Below, in pieces: positions 48,077 to 58,210 of a DNA stretch of 64,000 nt (its first letter is position 1; each line of letters opens with the position of its first letter). The notes beneath the pieces are model-generated. The model saw nothing but the letters and a program-made list of their open reading frames with translations. It was not told the origin of the DNA and made no database searches. Source of the DNA: Isoetes taiwanensis (taxonomy: Eukaryota > Streptophyta > Lycopodiopsida > Isoetales > Isoetaceae); the NCBI GenBank assembly GCA_021234155.1, contig JAJEKV010000002.1, forward strand, positions 32,543,645-32,607,644. The letters are read 5' to 3'. Both the position numbers and the translations under genes were made by a program.

Positions 48077-48139
48077 GGTCTCCGTGGACGCTAAAAAATC
48101 TATTCTATTCTATTCTATTCTATTCTATTCTATTCTTTC
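48077..48139 (+). repeat. LINE/SINE 3' tail with (ATTCT)n, copy 2
   Basis: GGTCTCCGTGGACGCTAAAAA precedes nine or so ATTCT-type pentamers. It matches copy 1 at 34,851 in the tail-proximal phrase. Confidence 0.7.
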
Positions 48140-49300
48140 TTGCTTTGGAGGTGCCATTAACAAGTGTTCCGAGTCAAGAGGTGGCAAAGAATCTATGATC
48201 TGCTCATGTGTTTTCCACTGCAGATGATATACGTTGTCATCATCTAAATCAACAATCGATTCTACATTTGCACAAATGACGAGATGGGAATAGCAACTAA
48301 CTTCTTGCATATGATGCAAAATTTTCATATTTAACTTCACCCAAGCATTTGTACTACTTATCTATTAGAATAACCTCATGCCTGCTGAATTTTGAACCCC
48401 ATTGATCTTTGAAAGCATTTTCCACAAGGTATTTAGGTTTAGTGCATTTCACAATCCAAAAGTCCAAGCGAAGTCATTGTTTGCCTCTACATTGATGATA
48501 AAGTTGTCACCTACTTCGACAAGGTCTGCCTTCCATTGGACAGGTGCATTCTCAAGCATGACCTCGGGTTTTAAGGTTGAAAATGTGTAGCGTCCCAATC
48601 TTTTCATGTTCTTACACCTGTTCCATAGACCCCGCCAACAACTAATACAAAAAAAAAAAGATAGAGCTTTGTAAGCAACCATGGTCGGGTCCCCTTGACA
48701 AATTGGTCGAATAGTGTGTGTTCTTGGTCCCCTTCAAAGTATCACAGTCATAAGGCACCTTCCTGCAAACATCTTCTATATCTATATGCCAAAACACCCC
48801 TTGTACATAACAGACTACAATTAGAAACTTCTCCCATATTACTATGTATTGAAAGTTGACAAAGAAAGCTTTAATGCATGTTCGTACCTCATGATCTTGC
48901 TATCTTTATTGCCCCCCCAACGAAAGTACCAATTCAAGAACAATACATCATTAAGGTGTACTATTTCTACTTAACATCTCACTCGTAAGAATCCTCTTTA
49001 TGACTGCCTTGCCATCATCGTGCTCCCCTTTACAATGGCAAGATGCAAAAAAGTTCCATGAAATCTCAACTCTATTATATTGGAAAAATCTTCCTAAATA
49101 ATAGGAACACCTCGAGTACTTGAACTGTGCTGCACAACCATCGGACCAAAATATATGTTTTGAATAAGAAATACCTCTGCTTGACAAATAATGAGTATGC
49201 TTTTGGAGACAATGCTATACAAGTAATGTATCATGCAAGCGATCATCTGAGAAATAAAAATGAGTTCCATTCACTAGTTTCGGGTTGCCAACAACAAGAT
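48140..49300 (-). pseudogene. SDGCAAQFK-family protein relic
   Basis: The minus strand at 48,951-49,187 encodes HIFWSDGCAAQFKYSRCSYY then ISWNFFASCHCKGEHDDGKA. The pattern WSDGCAxQFK...WNFFxSxHGKGxHDGxGA recurs, to my knowledge, in a family of transposon-associated proteins of plants and animals; its activity is unknown to me. Upstream, FSDDRLHDTLLV extends the match to about 49,280. Downstream frames (48,449-48,682 and 48,125-48,340) contain GRYTFSTLKPEVMLENAPVQ and continue the same reading direction. Stops and frame changes show it is broken; the His of HGKG is Cys here. Confidence 0.6.
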
Positions 49301-50670
49301 TTGCTTCCTCGTTTTTATTTCAGTCTAAAAATAAAAAGCACCACAAAAGCACTATGTGTCATTGGCACCGAAAATGTCCGCCGCCTATATGCTTTGACCT
49401 AGAGGCAGATCAATTTGCTGCAATTCTTATTGTGACCTTGGAGCCAAAATTTCTTGACACTTCAGATCTGATAAGCCTTGTCTTTTTTTTTCTTGTGTGG
49501 TTGCAATGGAAAAACCAGTACTAGCCAGCTATGGCAAATTATATTTTCTAGGAAGGGCTTTGGCTCTCTGTATTTCCTTTCCATATTTCCTTATAGAGGT
49601 ATTCACGGTACAATAAATTTCATTAAATATAATGCAGTTTTAAAGAGATAAGATATGTTTAAAGTTCATAATGCCATGATTGTAAGTGGAACTAAATTTT
49701 GAATATTCCGAGTCTTAATATCATGCATCACATTGCTTCAGGCCGAAGTTAGCGTGGTTATTGTTTTATGCTTTGCATTCCTTTTGAAGAGAATTTTCTC
49801 CGTTAATTTGCATCTGCCATATTATTAATTTATAGCTTCCTATGTTGTGTTTTATGAGAAGATGATTGCAAGCTTGATTTCTACAGCTCTTTCTCTATGC
49901 AGATGTGTGTCAGAACTTGTTTTGATGCTTTTCAAACTTGTGCTTTACGCAGATGTGCATCAGAAGTTGTTTTGATGCTTTTTAAACTTGTGGTTCTTTG
50001 GACTTCACATATGTATTCCATATATTTCTCAATGTGGAATTTATTGGCAACCATATTTGTGCATTAAAAAAAAGTTTCATTTGATCAATTTTCCATGCCT
50101 GATTGCTGACTAATTAGAAATACATTACCACTTTCCAACAATATTGTTAATATAATAATACACGAGGAGACAAACAACAAAAAACTTTGGATCTAGCCTC
50201 AAGATCCCCTCCCTCTTCCGATTCACCTCCACCTTCTGTTCCAAGCCTGCATTTCTTCTAGTTCTGACTCTATTCTTGTTTTGTTTACTAAAATGAAATT
50301 TGACTATTGTTGAGTTTTATAAAGTGTCTTGTTCTTCTGCTTCATTTGAATGTTTGACGATTTAATTGTTAGATTGATTGTTGACATGGGAGGAATAACA
50401 CGCTAGATTGAGGGCATTAATCCCTAACATAACAATCTCGGGAATAAACACCCAAGTTCTAAGCGTTAACACATGGTGCCCCAGAGTTTTTGGTTTTTTT
50501 TTTCCTCTGTAATTTGTCATCCCACATAACAACAAGGTGTTTATGCATCATCGATGTGTTATAAGCGGGTAACACCACCGCATCCAACGCTTGAGATTTG
50601 ATCTCAGTTACAAAACTTGAGAACAAGTGTGCTAAGGATAGAACACCAACTAGCTAGATATTCTATTCTA
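49301..50670. other. No gene recognised
   Basis: AT-rich DNA. A 50-bp tandem duplication lies at 49,899-49,998, each copy starting GCAGATGTG and containing TTGTTTTGATGCTTTT. Confidence 0.5.
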
Positions 50671-50677
50671 GATATAA

Positions 50678-51053
50678 CTAGTAAATGTGTGCCCGGCAAT
50701 GTCCTGGTGTGTTTTTGCTCGGCCTTTAACATCCATATATGCAACTTTCGACAACAACGTATGTTATTTGGGAAATTATTTGCTTTTGTAATTATTTTTG
50801 TTATTGAAGCATTAAATTTGCATTCAGGGATTTCAATAGAGAAAATAATGCTCAAAACACAAATGTAAACGTGTGCCCGGCGTTGCCAGGCTAATGTCCT
50901 GGAACGTATTTTTACTCAATTTTTAATATCCATATGTGCAACTTCGACAACAACGCAAGTTGATATTTGCAAGAATAGACATTATTTGCTATTGTAATTA
51001 TTTTTGTTATTGAAATTTGTTTATAGATTTCATAAGAGAAAACAATGTTTTAT
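50678..51053 (-). mobile_element. Helitron-like 3' ends in tandem
   Basis: Two related segments (about 184 and 189 bp) begin at 50,681 and 50,865 with GTAAAYGTGTGCCCGGC. Read on the minus strand, the second has a 7-bp stem (GCCTGGC/GCCGGGC around AAC), and the first ends in CTAG followed by T at 50,678. A GC-rich hairpin close to a terminal CTRR with T as the next base is the Helitron 3' signature. The tandem copies may come from nested insertion or segmental duplication. No Rep/helicase coding sequence is seen, so it would be non-autonomous. Confidence 0.45.
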
Positions 51054-52490
51054 ACAGAATGTGGGGGGAGTGGAGGGGAGAGTGCCAATTAAATCTATCT
51101 TTAAAGAAAATTTGGAAAGATAGATCCAAAACTTATGCTCAAAATATCACCCGTAGAAGTACTTAAGTACATCAACAAAAATTAGGTACAGAAATGCAAG
51201 ATACAAAATTCAGATACAGTGTAATTCCTGATCGAACTCTAAATATGCATATCCACATGATGCACATCACCAAGGCCTAATTCTATACTTTTTGGATGCT
51301 CCCGTGATAGTTTTATTTCTCCGGCAGCTAATATCTTAGTCGGGGTAAAAGTGAAATGCAGGGGCGAGTCATTGATTCGAATTGCCCACAACGTCTCACG
51401 ACTATCAAGCACGTGAGACAATTCATCCCGAAGGTAGGCTCGTATAAAGATGCTAATTTTGAAAAAGCGCCTAAATCTTGAACAATTGAAATCCTTAAAG
51501 TGGTACCACTACAAGGAATGCCAAGCTAGTAACTGAGACTGGCCTCTCTATAACTACTTGCTAGTCACTGAGATTGGCCTCTCTATAACTACTTTATCCT
51601 ATCTCAAACGCTCCTATAACCCAATCTCATGCAAAAGAAAATTTGCATGTGCAACCAAGTGTTATACAATAGATCAGTATATTTGTGATAAGTAGTGCAT
51701 GGCAACCAGAATTCACCCCCGCAATATAGACAATTTTAAATCATAGTGCGTATTTCTTGAAAACGATGCCCGATGATGTTGACGTACGTAGGGACGTGTA
51801 TGGGTTTTCAAAATTCATAGAGCCAAAATTCATAGGGCCATGTGTCCATGCTAGACAATCTTAGCCAATGCCATGATATGTAGGGCATAGCACCTTCATG
51901 CCTTCAAGAACAATGTTAGCAAATGACATCCTATAAATGCAGCATATGCAAGAGTATGCGTCAATATTGGAATGCCTTTTAACCTTAATGTAGGACAGTT
52001 GTCTATATTTAAGACAAATAAACATGTCGGTACCGAAGACATGTTGATATGCAATGTTCTGCTTGCCCTTATAAAGATGTAGAGATCCTACAATAATGGT
52101 TCATCTAAACTCAGGTCAAACCTAAAAGGGTGAAAACCTAGCAAAGACGGGTACTGGCAAATGATATACAGGCAACACCATCTTTATCCAAATAGCAAAA
52201 TATATTTAACTTTCAGTTATTGATTACAAGCTCGTAAAAGGAACAGATGTTTTACCATCTTTATTCCAAAGATGAGGAAACAACATATTCCTAATAAGCA
52301 AAACTATCAAACACATGAAATAGACTCATGAAACACCGTGTCTCCATAACCTTAGAACCTGTATATGTATGGAGAACCTCTAATTTTAATACACAACAAA
52401 GAACAATAGTTGAGGATGATGACGTGTAATGAGGAAATTCAAAGAATAAGCCTAGCTGGCCCATTGATTGAATATTATTTGATAAGAAAA
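51054..52490. other. No gene recognised upstream of the EB1 gene
   Basis: A 60-codon minus-strand frame at 51,239-51,421 is not recognised. The rest is non-coding by eye, grading into the EB1 promoter. Confidence 0.4.
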
Positions 52491-52492
52491 AC

Positions 52493-52502
52493 TGCCGTTA
52501 GG
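52493..52502 (-). promoter_or_regulatory. MSA-like element, distal, upstream of the EB1 gene
   Basis: On the minus strand CCTAACGGCA matches nine of ten positions of the M-phase-specific activator consensus YCYAACGGYY, bound by MYB3R factors in plants. It lies about 135-143 bp before the EB1 start codon. Confidence 0.5.
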
Positions 52503-52527
52503 ACAAAATTTGAATACTTGACGGAGG

Positions 52528-52537
52528 TCTAACGGTC
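52528..52537 (+). promoter_or_regulatory. MSA element, proximal, upstream of the EB1 gene
   Basis: TCTAACGGTC matches all ten positions of YCYAACGGYY. It lies about 100 bp before the start codon and 26 bp from a second, inverted match. Paired MSA elements near the transcription start are typical of G2/M-expressed plant genes. Confidence 0.6.
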
Positions 52538-52635
52538 CTCTGTGTAATCTTCCTTTTCAAATACCCATTTTCTTCTAAGTTCTACACAAGAGCACCCTGC
52601 TTCCTTTGTCGCCGCCGTGCTTGCCGGAATAAGCT

Positions 52636-54615
52636 ATGGCTGCTAATATCGGAATGATGGACGGTGCCTACTTCGTTGGTCGGAATGAGATCCTTGCTTG
52701 GATCAACACGACCCTGCATCTCAATCTTACCAAAGTTGAAGAGGTTAGTACCTCTTTTTACTCCGTTTTAATTCTTTCTTATCAGAATTTTTTCTTTTCT
52801 TGTTGGTATGCCGAATAGAAATGCTTTTAGATTGTTTTGCCTGCACCTTTTCTTGAAATATTCGTGAAATGCCGCTGTAGGAATGCTTTTAGATTGTTCT
52901 GCTTTGAAATAATCGTGAAATATGGTAGATCGCTAAATATGTGCCACATGGAGCTTCTGGTGCTTTTTATTGTCAATTGATTCGTATGACGGCGTAGAAT
53001 GTTTTTAGATTGATGTGCGTGCCTCCTTTTTTGAAATATTCGTGAAATATATGAAGATCTCTAAATATGTGCTTGCAGGGAGCATCTGGTGCTGTCTACT
53101 GCCAACTGATTGATGCGACGCATCCTGGAGTCGTGCCAATGCACAAGGTACGATGAATTTGGTCGAAAATAACACAAAATTTTGTTTAACCTAAAGCTTT
53201 GTCGAAATTTTGGTTTGATTATATCCTATCTTCAACTAAATCTGTTCTCTAACAGGTGAACTTCGATGCAAAGAACGAATATGAAATGATCCAGAATTAC
53301 AAAGTCTTACAAGATGCGTTCAACAAGCTCAAGCTCAGCAAGGTTGGCATCAAACTTTTAATCTCACCCTGGAATATTAGGTAGTTTATTTTCTGATCGC
53401 CCCTTTTTTCTTAAACAGCACATTGAAGTGAGCAAACTGGTGAAAGGAAGGCCATTAGATAACCTAGAGTTTATGCAATGGTTGAAGAGGTATTGTGATT
53501 CCATCAACGGCGGCATCGGAAGCGCAAGGTAAGAGCGGATATGGCTTTTTTTTTCATTGTAATTTAAATAGATGTCTAAATAAGGAATGAATTTCCAGTT
53601 ACAATGCCGTGGAAAGAAGGGAGGCATGTAAGGGCGGGAAAGAGGCAAACAAGAAAGCTGGTTCACAAAATGCCCCCAACGCTTCAAATAACAAGACTGC
53701 TGTCACTACTTCTAGGCCAACAACACCTGCAGCATCTCAAAGACGAGTGGAAAATCAAACCAGCAATTGCCCCAGTAAGTAATCTTTTAATACCTAATCA
53801 TTAAGTAATCTTTTGATTTAAATACATAATTAAATCCAGATTCTCATTCTCCATGTATATTTTTATTTTACAGCAAGCAAACCTGCAAAGATCACACATG
53901 CCATATCTGCTCCAGTTCATTCTTCTGCTGCTTCCTCTGCGCAGATTCAGTCCTTTAATGAGCAGGTATGTTCTTCTGCTGATCATTCGTTCTTTTCAAA
54001 CGATGCTGCAGAGTTACGGGCATTAAGAATCTAACCCATACCTAATTCACAGATTACCGAGCTGAAATTGTCGTTGGACAGCCTGGAAAAGGAAAGGGAC
54101 TTCTACTTTGCCAAGCTTCGTGATATTGAAATTTTGTGCCAAACTCCGGCCATTGAGAAAACACCAGTATGTGTTATGAATACTGGACTGTTGCCCTATA
54201 TTTAAACTAAGTAGGTAATCTATGTTCTAGAATCTGAAGCGGCCTCTGTCCTTTTTTGCAGGTTGTATTGGCAGTTCAAAAGATCTTGTATGCCACAGAT
54301 GATACAGATTCAGTCATAGCAGAAGCTCAAGCTTTAGTAAACAAACCATCCTCTGCTGCGGAAGAAGTTGCAGTGCATGTAGAAGCTCCTGTAGAGCAGA
54401 CCCCTGTGTTGGAAACAATCGAGCAACCTGTTATGGCAATGCTGGAAGATGAATGTGAAGAAGGCAAGGGAAGAAGAGAGCTGCACAAAAGAAAATCTCT
54501 CATAAGCTTGGATGATGAAGACTCTTGTTCATCTCTTTCCCCCAGACAGCGTCGGCTTTCCTGTTCAACTAGCTCAGATTTTCTTCAGATCAATTCTCCT
54601 GTGAAGGTCCAATAG
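52636..54615 (+). CDS. EB1C: EB1-family microtubule plus-end-binding protein, EB1c-like
   Basis: Eight exons: 52,636-52,743; 53,079-53,147; 53,256-53,342; 53,419-53,528; 53,599-53,774; 53,874-53,965; 54,053-54,166; 54,262-54,615. All borders are GT-AG and phases agree, giving 369 aa. The start [20 protein letters not shown] is the plant EB1 N-terminus. The calponin-homology domain (about 1-124) binds microtubule ends. A Ser/Asn/Thr-rich linker follows. The EB homology coiled coil (about 215-280; [19 protein letters not shown]) mediates dimerisation. The tail has basic clusters ([20 protein letters not shown]) and no EEY/F end, as in Arabidopsis EB1c, a nuclear and spindle isoform. It is longer than Arabidopsis EB1a-c (276-329 aa, from memory). 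Two MSA-like sites upstream suggest G2/M expression. No lesion was seen. Confidence 0.95.
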
Positions 54616-55605
54616 GTCACGTTTATTTGCTCCCCTTCAACCCGACCAATTTGCTAACAATCGTTGGTAAATAGGCTGCTTGAATATTTTTTATTGCTAA
54701 TGATCAGTTTTCAGAAAAATAATACAGCGCTTAATGCTGCAATGTTAGTGGTATACAATATTTTTTTATCAACCTGAATAGAACATCTCCGTTCTTCGCT
54801 TTTGTCTTTCTTTATGGGGTGCTTTTAGTGCAGATTCTAACGAGAGTAGTAAATGAACGAAACTTCTACACAACAGTACTATATATCTCATCTATTCTAA
54901 ATTTCTTGTGGACAACTATTTTCCTTTGAACTATATTCACATTGAACCACTAGAATCCACATGAAAGTCATGCCGACCACTAGGCTAAGCCATGTAAACA
55001 ATAACATACTAGATAACTATTCACAACATGTAGCTCCAATAGAGGAATCATTCACACTCCAATTATTAAATGCCTAATGGACTGCAAGAAAATACTGATA
55101 TGGAATCCATTGCACACCCCGTAGCATCTTCCATGCAAATCCTCCCCATCATATTTAGATAGTACATCGTCTAGAACCCTCGCACCATTAGATTTAGTGT
55201 AAAGGAGAAACTACAAGCCCTAAGGACCATCAAGTTACTTATATGTGCCTACCATCATCTGGCTTGCACAACCTCACCACCACCTAAGGTCTTTTTAAGA
55301 CCAGACACCTCTCCATTAGTTACTAGGATGTTGTTACATGTCTACCGTTATTATACTAGTGGCTTGCACAACCTTACCACCACCTAAGGTCTTTTTAAGA
55401 GAAGACACCTCTCGTTTTTATAAGCTTGCACAAAACTCCCCTTAAACTTGAGTACCTAAGGTACTCCCTTCTCTGCAATAAAACAAAAGAATTCAATACC
55501 ACAGAGAGTGCTTTGCATAGTGTAATGGACATCTTTACTGTTACTTAAACTTGAATACTTAAGGTACTCTCTAGTCTGCAATAAAACACTTCTTGCTCTT
55601 CATGT
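54616..55605. other. EB1 3' flank and duplicated non-coding DNA
   Basis: The first part should hold the EB1 3' UTR. Further on, a block beginning GGCTTGCACAACC at 55,261 recurs at 55,361, and a block with GAGTACCTAAGGTACTC (an almost perfect palindrome) near 55,450 recurs in altered form near 55,554, giving a repeat period of about 100 bp. No gene is recognised. Confidence 0.6.
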
Positions 55606-55623
55606 GTAAATGTGTTAAAAGGT
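55606..55623. repeat. 18-bp target-site duplication, left copy
   Basis: GTAAATGTGTTAAAAGGT is identical to 57,058-57,075. Together they bracket a poly(A)-tailed insertion. Confidence 0.95.
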
Positions 55624-57030
55624 GAGTGGGATTTTGGAGTTTTGATGCTGACACAGCCGCACCGTTTGGCCGCCTAGGGCTCTGCCCTGGGCCGGCCGTC
55701 TATGCTGGTACGCCTTGGGCTGCCCATCGCATCTATGGAAGGTAGCAACAAGAAGGTGCATGCTTCTTCTGCAGATCTTGCGCCGTTTTTTTGCTGGTTT
55801 TCTGGATGGAGAAGGGATTGGCTTAGGGCAAGGATTTTCATTTGTGGCCAGGCGAAGGGACTTCTTCTGCTTTGATTCACAGGCAAGGATCTATGGCTTT
55901 CACCCAGGTGATCCATATTTAAATCTTTCGAAATATAATCTGGCAGAAAAGTTCTTTTCTTTTTCCCATCTCTTACTGGCAGAAATACACAGAGCAGGTA
56001 GATGGAAGCAGCAGGGTTTGTTTCTTTTTGTAGCCATGGCAGTGTGATTAGTCAGCTTTTGAAAATTATGGCAGAATGTTTTGGTGTTTGATTACAGTTG
56101 ATAATTTAAGACTGGGCTCTAAGAGTAGTCTGGTGGGTTGGGCTTGTTCTAAGCCTAACTAGCTTCAAGATAACTGTTTGAGCCACAGTAACCTTCTGCT
56201 ATTATCTAGATTGTTGATTGGTTAGGCTGCTTGGAGGCAGAGAATCAGATTCATAAAAGAAGGTGGCAACTTTAGGAATAGTGTGGCAGCCTATTCCATT
56301 TATTACTGCTTTCTCTTTAATGTTCTATGTATATATGGGAATTTCCATGTGCCTTTGCAGATGTGGTCAGGTAAATTGGATTAAAAATCTTGAAATTCAA
56401 GTTTCGGAAGACCTTGGATTTCACTTTCTGATGAAGGGTTATGTAGACTGTTAGTTCTTGAATCTTTGCACGTATGGAAGCATGATGACCTAGAGGTTTC
56501 TCCAACAATGCACCATCTTTTGGATCATCTTCTAGGGCTGGGCTTGGAGGTCTAGTTGGATTTTAATGGATTTAGAAGCATGGGAAGCTAGGAGCTTTGC
56601 TACCTCTACAATGGGAATGCGTTCTCTTCGGGCATAAGGTTTGGGCAATTGCTTGGCTACATGTCCTTCTTTTTTATTCAGGTTTGGGTCCAATTTATCC
56701 TACTAGTCTGCAAAGGATACTGGGATTTACTACTTGCACTTAATTCAAATCTGGCCAGTAAGGGTAACAGAAGCTGTTGCAGTTGAGCAAGTAAGTGGAA
56801 TAGTGGTGGAAATTTATGGAGAAGGTCCTATAGTATTTGGTTCAGCAGAAGAAGGTTGTTCCCTATAGTAAGTTGACCCAAAGAAGATGTTGAACAACTC
56901 CATGATGAGTACTCTTCTTTTTTCATTTACTGTATATTCTGAGAACAGTTTCTTTCTTTTTCCCTGAATCTTCAGGGTTTTTTTGTGCTGTAAAGTTTTA
57001 TCATATGAATACAAAAACTGCCGTTTCTTC

Positions 57031-57057
<27 letters not shown>
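55624..57057 (+). mobile_element. Poly(A)-tailed retroinsertion, probably a 5'-truncated LINE
   Basis: The 1,434-bp insert ends in 27 A (57,031-57,057) and is flanked by a perfect 18-bp target duplication, the hallmark of L1-type target-primed reverse transcription. Its last bases before the tail (TACAAAAACTGCCGTTTCTTC) resemble plant L1 3' ends. Frames inside (for example 55,715-56,047 and 56,263-56,454) show no RT motif, so it is either a LINE 3' UTR/truncated copy or a retrocopy of a host transcript. The perfect duplication implies a recent event. Confidence 0.85.
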
Positions 57058-57065
<8 letters not shown>

Positions 57066-57075
57066 GTTAAAAGGT
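57058..57075. repeat. 18-bp target-site duplication, right copy
   Basis: It is identical to 55,606-55,623 and directly follows the A tail. Confidence 0.95.
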
Positions 57076-58200
57076 ACTGTTGTGAACTTTGGCAAGTGTG
57101 AAATCGATTTGAATTTTATAGTATGATGTCTTCACCAACTCTAAAGCTACGGCCTTGGCACTAGCATGTGTCAACCTATTAACGAAGGATGTGTCTAGAT
57201 ACTTCTTGAGGCGATTGTGATTTTTACTATCCTGCACTTGTATGCACCCCTGTTCCTGCACCTTCCATCTATAGAACCAAGTGGTTTGCTTCTCCTTCTA
57301 GCAAACTTTGAGGTGATGTAGACCCATGACCATTGTGTAGGCAAGAGTGAAAGCAAGGACGGGTTTACTCCATGTAAGATTCTGCTAGCTTGCTTAAGGC
57401 CCATCCCCGTTAGGTTATAAAAGAAAGTTGCCTTTGCCATGTGGCAAACCCAGTTCAAGAATTGATGTTCCATCCTCTTGTACTAGAATATTTCTAGATC
57501 TTCTCTATGCTAGTAGAAAAAAGAACAAGAAAGTGTCATCAATTGAAACATCCAACAAGATTGCATATTAAATGGGAGCAAGTCATCAAAATGGGAGCAA
57601 AAAGAATATTCCCCAAAGATTCTTTTTTTTTACATGGGGTAAAATAAGGTAAAAAAGGGACATAATTGTATTTTAACACCTCCCCCTCCCAACCCCCCAC
57701 AAAAGAGAGAATGGAAAGCGACACTTTCCTTGCAACAAGAATTTTCCTGAAGTATGTTCTTGGAGAGAACCTCTAATTTAAGAGAATATAACTTTGAACA
57801 TAACAACTGGGTAGGATCAATTCAGCCCTGTCCGCAAATCCTATACAGCCACGTGGTACATTTTCTTTTAAAGAATGTTAAATTCACGGACGGGATGAAA
57901 TTTTACTGCGCATCCTTAGATTCAACCCGACACCCGACATTCCAGAGTTTTCACCATGCATTCCAGAGTTTTGATCCGTCATTCCATCGTATTTTACCTT
58001 GCTGAATGGATTTCACCCTCTTTTCACGTTTTAAAAATCACCCCAGGGCTTGAATTCCTAGGTATCAGCATTGTCTCCGCGCTCCGCTCGTCAGCAATGG
58101 TTCCACCCCGGAATTCAAGCCCCGGGGTGATTCTTATATACAAGAAATTCAAGTGAAGTCTGTAACTGAAATTGTAGTATTTTTAAAACTTGAAGATAAA
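57076..58200. other. No gene recognised
   Basis: A 92-codon minus-strand frame at 57,195-57,473 is not identified. CATTCCAGAGTTTT occurs twice at 57,938-57,972. Confidence 0.4.
58036..58132. repeat. Inverted repeat with 23-bp arms
   Basis: Arms 58,036-58,058 and 58,110-58,132 are reverse complements with one mismatch, separated by 51 nt. Each arm includes GAATTC and a CACCCC/GGGGTG segment. It could be a small MITE remnant or a hairpin; no coding. Confidence 0.9.
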
Positions 58201-58210
58201 ATCTTCATAT

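Noticed and set aside
49127-49524. Plus-strand frames of 79-91 codons
   Set aside because: They overlap the minus-strand SDGCAAQFK relic and contain no recognisable motif.
53604-53804. Separate small ORF inside the EB1 gene
   Set aside because: It is an out-of-frame reading of EB1 exon 5; the spliced frame gives the EB1 linker.
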